From: an uncultured Eubacterium sp.
Lineage (GTDB): Bacteria; Bacillota_A; Clostridia; Lachnospirales; Lachnospiraceae
Reading direction: 5' to 3'
DNA: 11,225 bases
Assembly (NCBI GenBank): GCA_947653505.1
Contig: CANTHI010000065.1
Location: forward strand, 1-11,225
The position numbers were made by a program, and so were the translations under genes. Positions 6,419-11,225 of this stretch are shown here, piece after piece. The notes under the pieces are model-generated. The model was not told the DNA's origin, searched no databases, and saw only the letters and a list, made by a program, of their open reading frames with translations. Numbering within the stretch: position 1 is the first letter of the stretch; each line of letters starts with the position of its first letter.

Positions 6419-8293
6419 TCATGTGTTGGTCTCACGCTCATGAAAATACTGATACACGGACAACGCCGCTTTTTCATTCATGCTGTCAGCTTCACAAAGC
6501 TGCTCCACGCTTGCTTCGCGGATCGCTTCGATGGACTGAAAATACCGCATCAGCGCCTTGCGTCTGGCCGGCCCGATTCCCTGAATATCATCCAGTACCG
6601 AATGCACCTGCTCCTTACTTCGCAAAGAGCGGTGGTATTCGATCGCAAATCTGTGTGCCTCGTCCTGTATTCTCGTAATCAGCTTAAAGCCCTCCGAATT
6701 TTTATCAATCGGCAGTTCCGTATTATGAAAATAAAGCCCTCTCGTACGGTGAAAATCGTCTTTCACCATCCCGCAGACCGGAATCGATAAATGCAGTTCA
6801 TCCAGTACCTGCAGTGCAATATTTACCTGTCCGCGCCCACCGTCCATCATAATCAGATCCGGAAATTTCGTAAAACTGCCATAGGCATCGTCCAGATTTT
6901 TCTCTGACCGCTCTTTCCGCTCTTCCATCCCATGTGTAAACCGCCGCGTCAGCACCTCATGCATCGATGCATAGTCATCCGGTCCCGCGACGGTACGCAG
7001 CTTAAACTTGCGGTAATCGCTGCGGCACGGCTTTCCTTTTTCGTATACGATCATGGAACCGACGCTTTCAAATCCATTCGTGTTGGAAATATCATACGCT
7101 TCCACACGGCTGATTCCTTCCAGCTTTAGAATTGCCGCGATTTCCTTCATCGCGCCAATCGTACGGCCCTCTTCCCGTTTCAGGCGTTCCTTATCCTGAT
7201 TTAACACCAGTCTGGCATTTTTCTGCGCCAGATCTACCAGTTTTTCTTTCATTCCCTTTTGCGGAACCCGCAGATATACCTTCTGGCCGCGCTTACTGCT
7301 CAGCCACTGTGCGATCACATCGCTTTCCTCAATCGCGGTCTGCAGCATCACCTCTTTTGGTATAAACGGTGTTCCCGCATAATACTGCTTAAGAAAAGAA
7401 GTCAGAATCTGCTGCGTCGTATCTCCGACATCAATCGTTACATAAAAATGCTCCCGCCCGATCAGCCTGCCGTCCCTGATAAAAAATACCTGCACAACCG
7501 CATCCCTGTCGTCTTTGGCCAGAGCGATAATGTCCTTATCCTCTCCGTCCGAATTGGATACTTTCTGTTTCTGGGACACCTGTCTTACACTATTGATCAG
7601 ATCCCGGTATTCCATTGCTTTTTCAAAATCCATCTCCGCAGATGCCGCCTGCATTTTCTGCTCCAGCTCTTCCAGTACAGGCTTGTAGTTTCCATTTAAA
7701 AAATCCAGTGCCTTTTTAATCTGTATCCGGTATTCTTCTGGTGAAATATAGCCCTGACAGGGTGCCTGGCACTGATGGATATGATAGTTCAGACACGGAC
7801 GGTCTTTTCCCGTATCCCGCGGCAGCTGCCGGTTACAGGTACGCAGCTGATACAGCCTGCGGATCAGCTCGATCGTATCTTTGACTGCTCCCGCACTCGT
7901 ATATGGTCCAAAATACTGCGATTTATCCTTTTTCATCTGACGTGAAAAAAGGACCCTGGGGTAAGTTTCCCCCAGCGTCACTTTAATATACGGATAAGTC
8001 TTGTCATCTTTCAGCAGAATATTATATTTCGGACGATGCTCTTTAATCAGATTGCACTCCAGCACAAGAGCCTCCAGCTCAGAATCCGTAATAATGTATT
8101 CAAAGCGGTCGATCAGCGTCACCATCTGGTCTTTACGGATTCCTTCCCTGTGACTGGCACGAAAATACTGACGCACGCGGTTTTTCAGGCTGACTGCTTT
8201 CCCGACATAAATAATCGTATCATTTTTATCGTGCATCAGGTAGACTCCCGGACGATCCGGGAGTTTTTTTAATTCTTCCTGAATATCAAACAT
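6419..8293 (-). CDS. uvrC: UvrABC excinuclease subunit C
   Basis: UvrC makes both incisions around a DNA lesion after UvrA/UvrB loading in nucleotide excision repair. The 624 residues show the full domain order. The GIY-YIG nuclease has GVY at 16-18, YVG at 29-31, Arg39 and a probable catalytic Glu79. A four-cysteine cluster at C153, C167, C175 and C179 matches the spacing reported to hold an iron-sulphur cluster in E. coli UvrC. The UVR domain that contacts UvrB spans about 205-238. The RNase H-like nuclease has EAYDISN (398-404) and [11 protein letters not shown] (481-491), and the C-terminal helix-hairpin-helix pair starts at [15 protein letters not shown] (567-581). Its ATG shares one base with the ftsH stop (TAATG), and AGAAAG lies just upstream, so it is probably translated by coupling with ftsH. 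No sign of damage. Confidence 0.97.
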   Translation of the reverse strand: MFDIQEELKKLPDRPGVYLMHDKNDTIIYVGKAVSLKNRVRQYFRASHREGIRKDQMVTLIDRFEYIITDSELEALVLECNLIKEHRPKYNILLKDDKTYPYIKVTLGETYPRVLFSRQMKKDKSQYFGPYTSAGAVKDTIELIRRLYQLRTCNRQLPRDTGKDRPCLNYHIHQCQAPCQGYISPEEYRIQIKKALDFLNGNYKPVLEELEQKMQAASAEMDFEKAMEYRDLINSVRQVSQKQKVSNSDGEDKDIIALAKDDRDAVVQVFFIRDGRLIGREHFYVTIDVGDTTQQILTSFLKQYYAGTPFIPKEVMLQTAIEESDVIAQWLSSKRGQKVYLRVPQKGMKEKLVDLAQKNARLVLNQDKERLKREEGRTIGAMKEIAAILKLEGISRVEAYDISNTNGFESVGSMIVYEKGKPCRSDYRKFKLRTVAGPDDYASMHEVLTRRFTHGMEERKERSEKNLDDAYGSFTKFPDLIMMDGGRGQVNIALQVLDELHLSIPVCGMVKDDFHRTRGLYFHNTELPIDKNSEGFKLITRIQDEAHRFAIEYHRSLRSKEQVHSVLDDIQGIGPARRKALMRYFQSIEAIREASVEQLCEADSMNEKAALSVYQYFHERETNT

Positions 8294-11160
8294 TACTTTC
8301 TGTCATCTTCCTTCCGCTCATTCTGGTTCCACAGCTGCTGTTCCCATTCCGGACGCGCTTCCTTTGCATCCTGCCTGCGGGCATTCGGATTTCCTGTATG
8401 ATTACCCGGGAATCCATCTGGATTTCCTGTATAATTACCTGATAATCCGTTCGAATCCGGCATAAACTGGCCCTGCCGGCTCTCCGGATGGCCCATGTTG
8501 CTGTCTGTTGGCGCATTTGGATTCCCCGCTGGCTGGCCCTGTATCATAGCCGGATTCCCGATACTACTGCCGGATGACGCATTCGGATTGCCCATGCTGC
8601 CGCCTGTGAATGCATCCGGATTTCCCATACTGCCGCCTGCCGGAGCATTCGGATTTATCATACTGTTACCTGCCATTCCATATGGATTCCCCATGCTGCC
8701 GCCTGTGAATGCATCCGGATTCCCCGTACTGCTGCCTGTTGGGGCATTCGGATTTCCCATACTGCCACCTGCCGGCACATTCGGATTGCCCATAGTGCCA
8801 CCTGCCGGCACATTCGGATTGCCCATGCTGTTACCTGACATTCCATATGGATTCCCCATGCTGCCGCCTGTGAATGCATCCGGATTCTCCACACTGCCGC
8901 CTGTTGGCACATTCGGATTGCCTATACTGCTGCCTGTCAGCACATTTGGATTTCCCATACTGCCACCTGCCGGAGCATTCGGATTTCCCATGCTGCTGTC
9001 TGTCGGCACATTCGGATTCCCCACACTATTGCCTGCCGGAGCATTCAGATTCCCCATATTACTGCCTGCCGGGGCATTCGGATTTCCCATACTGCTGCCT
9101 GCCGGCACATTCGGATTCAGCCCGGGCTGGCCATGTGCAAATCCCTGATTCCCCATATTGCCGCCTGACCGTACATCCTGATTGGGCACGGGCTGACCGT
9201 ATGGCGCGTTCCAGCCGGATGCTGCTCCCTGTGCCGGTCCTTCCGGCTGCCGGAATCCCTGTACCTGTACGGGCGGTTTTTCTTCTTCCAGCGGCTGCGG
9301 AATGCCCTTGATATCACGATAGATCCGCATAAATTCCCTGCCAGTGATTGTCTCATGCTCAAACAGGTATTCTGCAATGTGATCCAGTACATCCCTGTTT
9401 TCTTCCAGCAGCTTTTTCGCTGTATCATAGCTTTCTTTCAGGATCATCTGCACTTCCTGATCAATCTCTGCCGCTGTATCGTCTCCGCAGTTGAGTACCG
9501 GTCTGCCATCCAGATACCGGTTTTCCACCGATTCCAGACTGATCAGTCCAAATTTTCTGGACATGCCGTACTGCGTTACCATCGCACGCGCAATCTGCGT
9601 TGCCTTTTCAATATCGTTGGAAGCGCCTGTTGTAATCGAATGGAAAACGATCTCTTCCGCGGCACGGCCCGCCATAAACGTAACAAGACGCGCTTTCAGC
9701 TCTTCTTCCGACATCAGATATTTTTCTTCTTCCGGAACCTGCATCACATAGCCAAGCGCACCCATTGTACGCGGCACAATTGTGATTTTCTGTACAGGCT
9801 CGGCATTTTTCTGTAGTGCTGTCGTCAGCGCATGGCCCACCTCATGGTAAGCGACAATCCGCTTTTCCTCCTTGCCGAGTATCCGGTCTTTTTTCTCTTT
9901 TCCTGCAATGACCACTTCGACCGATTCAAATAAATCTGACTGGTTCACATATTTCCGGCCGTTTTTTACGGCATTAATCGCAGCCTCGTTAATCATATTT
10001 GCCAGATCAGAGCCTACCGCGCCGGAAGTCGCCAGCGCAATCGCATCCAGATCCACCGTTTCATCCATCAGCACATCTTTGGAATGCACTTTCAGCGTCT
10101 CCACCCTGCCTTTCAGATCCGGCTTTTCCACGATAATCCTGCGGTCAAACCGCCCCGGACGCAGCAGCGCCTTATCCAGCACTTCCGGACGATTGGTTGC
10201 CGCCAGAATCAGAAGTCCTTTGGACGTGTCAAACCCATCCATCTCTGCCAGCAGCTGGTTCAGCGTCTGCTCACGCTCATCATTGCCACTGCCGTAGCGG
10301 GTATCACGGCTCTTTCCAATCGCATCGATCTCATCAATAAAAATAATACACGGCGCCTGCTTCTGCGCTTCTTTAAACAAATCCCGCACACGGGATGCAC
10401 CAACGCCGACAAACATTTCCACGAAATCCGAACCTGCCAGCGAGAAAAACGGAACATTGGCTTCTCCTGCCACAGCCTTTGCCAGCAGCGTCTTACCTGT
10501 ACCCGGAGGGCCGACAAGCAGTGCGCCTTTTGGCAGCTTTGCACCAATATCTGTGTATTTTTGCGGATTATGCAAAAAATCCACAACCTCCTGCAGGGAT
10601 TCCTTCGCTTCATCCTGACCGGCCACGTCCCTGAACGTCACGCCTGTTTTTTTCTCCACATAGACCTTCGCCGTATTTTTCCCGACTCCCATGCCCATGC
10701 CGTTGCCCATTTTCCGCATTAAAAATCCCATCACTGCCCAGAGCAGCAGAATCGGCAGAACAATACTCAGAATATTGTAAATCCATGTTGCCGAATCATC
10801 TGGTATATAAGGATAATATTTGACATTATGCTCTTTTAGTAGTGAAACCAGCTCCAGATCATTGCCCGCAATCCCTGTATAATATGTGATGGCAACCAGC
10901 TCATTTTTAGCCTTTTTGGGCGTAATCCGGTAACTGTTGGAAGTCACATGCACTTCTTCAACTTTATCCTCTTCCACCATTTCCAGAAATTCCGTATACG
11001 AAATTTCCTTTGTCGTCATCTGCGTCTGCCACCGGCTGAACATGCTCATAAAAAAAAGAGCCACGAGCGTGATCAGCAAAAACAACAGAATCATCTGACC
11101 ATTTGCATTTTTCTTATTATTGGAATTATTATTTCCATTATTAGGTGACTGATTATTCAT
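8293..11160 (-). CDS. ftsH: ATP-dependent zinc metalloprotease FtsH with a long 11-residue-repeat C-terminal tail
   Basis: FtsH is a membrane-anchored hexameric AAA+ protease that extracts and degrades misfolded membrane proteins and short-lived regulators. This one has 955 residues against the usual 600-700. Order: Asn-rich cytoplasmic N-terminus (1-20), membrane helix 1 (about 23-41), extracytoplasmic domain, membrane helix 2 (about 126-148), Walker A GPPGTGKT (217-224), pore loop MFVG (249-252), Walker B IIFIDEID (272-279), and the second region of homology with arginine fingers R335 and R338. The M41 peptidase has HEVGH (439-443) with third zinc ligand D516. The ordinary protein ends near residue 627. 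Residues 637-933 form an 11-residue repeat (consensus [11 protein letters not shown]), followed by a charged end of about 22 residues with two Trp. The start has GGAGG four bases before ATG. The body is intact, so an active protease is expected; the tail should lie in the cytoplasm and its role is unknown. Confidence 0.96.
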   Translation of the reverse strand: MNNQSPNNGNNNSNNKKNANGQMILLFLLITLVALFFMSMFSRWQTQMTTKEISYTEFLEMVEEDKVEEVHVTSNSYRITPKKAKNELVAITYYTGIAGNDLELVSLLKEHNVKYYPYIPDDSATWIYNILSIVLPILLLWAVMGFLMRKMGNGMGMGVGKNTAKVYVEKKTGVTFRDVAGQDEAKESLQEVVDFLHNPQKYTDIGAKLPKGALLVGPPGTGKTLLAKAVAGEANVPFFSLAGSDFVEMFVGVGASRVRDLFKEAQKQAPCIIFIDEIDAIGKSRDTRYGSGNDEREQTLNQLLAEMDGFDTSKGLLILAATNRPEVLDKALLRPGRFDRRIIVEKPDLKGRVETLKVHSKDVLMDETVDLDAIALATSGAVGSDLANMINEAAINAVKNGRKYVNQSDLFESVEVVIAGKEKKDRILGKEEKRIVAYHEVGHALTTALQKNAEPVQKITIVPRTMGALGYVMQVPEEEKYLMSEEELKARLVTFMAGRAAEEIVFHSITTGASNDIEKATQIARAMVTQYGMSRKFGLISLESVENRYLDGRPVLNCGDDTAAEIDQEVQMILKESYDTAKKLLEENRDVLDHIAEYLFEHETITGREFMRIYRDIKGIPQPLEEEKPPVQVQGFRQPEGPAQGAASGWNAPYGQPVPNQDVRSGGNMGNQGFAHGQPGLNPNVPAGSSMGNPNAPAGSNMGNLNAPAGNSVGNPNVPTDSSMGNPNAPAGGSMGNPNVLTGSSIGNPNVPTGGSVENPDAFTGGSMGNPYGMSGNSMGNPNVPAGGTMGNPNVPAGGSMGNPNAPTGSSTGNPDAFTGGSMGNPYGMAGNSMINPNAPAGGSMGNPDAFTGGSMGNPNASSGSSIGNPAMIQGQPAGNPNAPTDSNMGHPESRQGQFMPDSNGLSGNYTGNPDGFPGNHTGNPNARRQDAKEARPEWEQQLWNQNERKEDDRK
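8395..9120 (-). repeat. 33-bp tandem repeat, 22 core units, encoding the FtsH tail
   Basis: Exactly 22 units of 33 bp (726 bp) encode FtsH residues 681-922 with no insertion or deletion between units. By position the consensus is Gly, Asn, Pro, Asn or Asp, Ala or Val, Pro or Phe, Ala or Thr, Gly, Gly/Ser/Asn, Ser, Met. Degenerate units continue in register on both sides, to residues 637 and 933 (8362-9252). Units 8-9-10 ([33 protein letters not shown]) recur as units 13-14-15, a 165-bp higher-order period. The reverse strand stays open through the array because 33 is a multiple of three. Confidence 0.95.
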
Positions 11161-11225
11161 TGCTCCTCCATCTGCCTTTTCTTTGTCCAGGTTCGCCCGG
11201 ACTCTGCGGTTGATTTCTTCGATAT
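11161..11225 (-). other. Region upstream of ftsH, possibly the end of an unseen gene
   Basis: This stretch holds the ftsH ribosome site (GGAGG at 11165-11169). Two readings remain open to the window edge. One is in phase with ftsH (EEINRRVRANLDKEKADGGA). The other is in a different frame and stops at a TGA that overlaps the ftsH ATG as ATGA, the junction expected for a coupled upstream gene. I cannot assign either to a family from so few residues. Confidence 0.3.

Noticed and set aside
8395..9120. Regular repeats suggesting a CRISPR array
   Set aside because: Units are directly adjacent with no unique spacers, they are in frame with ftsH, and no cas genes are present.
8495..9148. 217-codon open frame on the plus strand with an 11-residue hydrophobic repeat ([15 protein letters not shown])
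   Set aside because: A 33-bp repeat without stops in one frame tends to stay open in other frames; this one lies wholly inside ftsH, has no convincing ribosome site and its periodicity simply mirrors the FtsH repeat.
10084..10722. 212-codon plus-strand open frame opposite the FtsH AAA+ domain
   Set aside because: It is fully antisense to the conserved Walker and arginine-finger region; its length reflects codon bias of ftsH.

Overview
The window reads as a conserved housekeeping chromosome segment from a low-to-moderate-GC Firmicute of class Clostridia, most likely Lachnospiraceae. The gene set and order (ftsH, uvrC, hprK, M18 aminopeptidase, murB, rapZ, whiA, YegS/DgkB-type lipid kinase) support this. 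So do the purine-rich Shine-Dalgarno sites and the family variants seen (Gram-positive HPr kinase, WhiA, RapZ without a neighbouring PTS-Ntr set). The family-level placement is inference from gene order and protein style, not from a search. All eight genes lie on the minus strand, so transcription runs from position 11225 towards 1. I found no RNA genes, insertion sequences, CRISPR arrays or prophage genes.

Layout in transcription order. (1) 11225-11161: 65 bases upstream of ftsH, possibly the tail of an unseen gene. (2) 11160-8293: ftsH, a membrane AAA+ zinc protease whose normal body (about residues 1-627) is followed by about 330 extra residues, mostly an 11-residue (33-bp) tandem repeat in unbroken register. 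(3) 8293-6419: uvrC, sharing one base with ftsH (TAATG). (4) 6418-6338: a candidate promoter and a perfect 16-bp palindrome just before the hprK ribosome site. (5) 6337-5399: hprK. (6) 5398-5261: a spacer with two 38-bp direct repeats (36/38 identical). (7) 5260-3842: M18 aminopeptidase. (8) 3841-3699: an AT-rich spacer with an 11-bp direct repeat. (9) 3698-2784 murB, 2693-1788 rapZ, 1775-813 whiA, 816-25 lipid kinase, closely packed and probably one transcript.

The genes link membrane protein quality control (FtsH), DNA repair (UvrC), carbon-catabolite signalling through HPr (HprK), amino-sugar and peptidoglycan supply (MurB, probably RapZ), cell-division and chromosome regulation (WhiA) and lipid phosphorylation. 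Compared with the Bacillus subtilis rapZ(yvcJ)-glmR(yvcK)-whiA(yvcL)-crh cluster, glmR and crh are missing from the positions where they would be expected.

The most unusual element is the repetitive FtsH tail: a Gly/Asn/Pro/Ser/Met-rich, almost uncharged cytoplasmic extension whose DNA also carries a 165-bp higher-order duplication. Second are the repeats and the palindrome in the spacers flanking hprK and the aminopeptidase. Third is the lipid kinase, which stops just short of where its family normally has the conserved LDGE motif.
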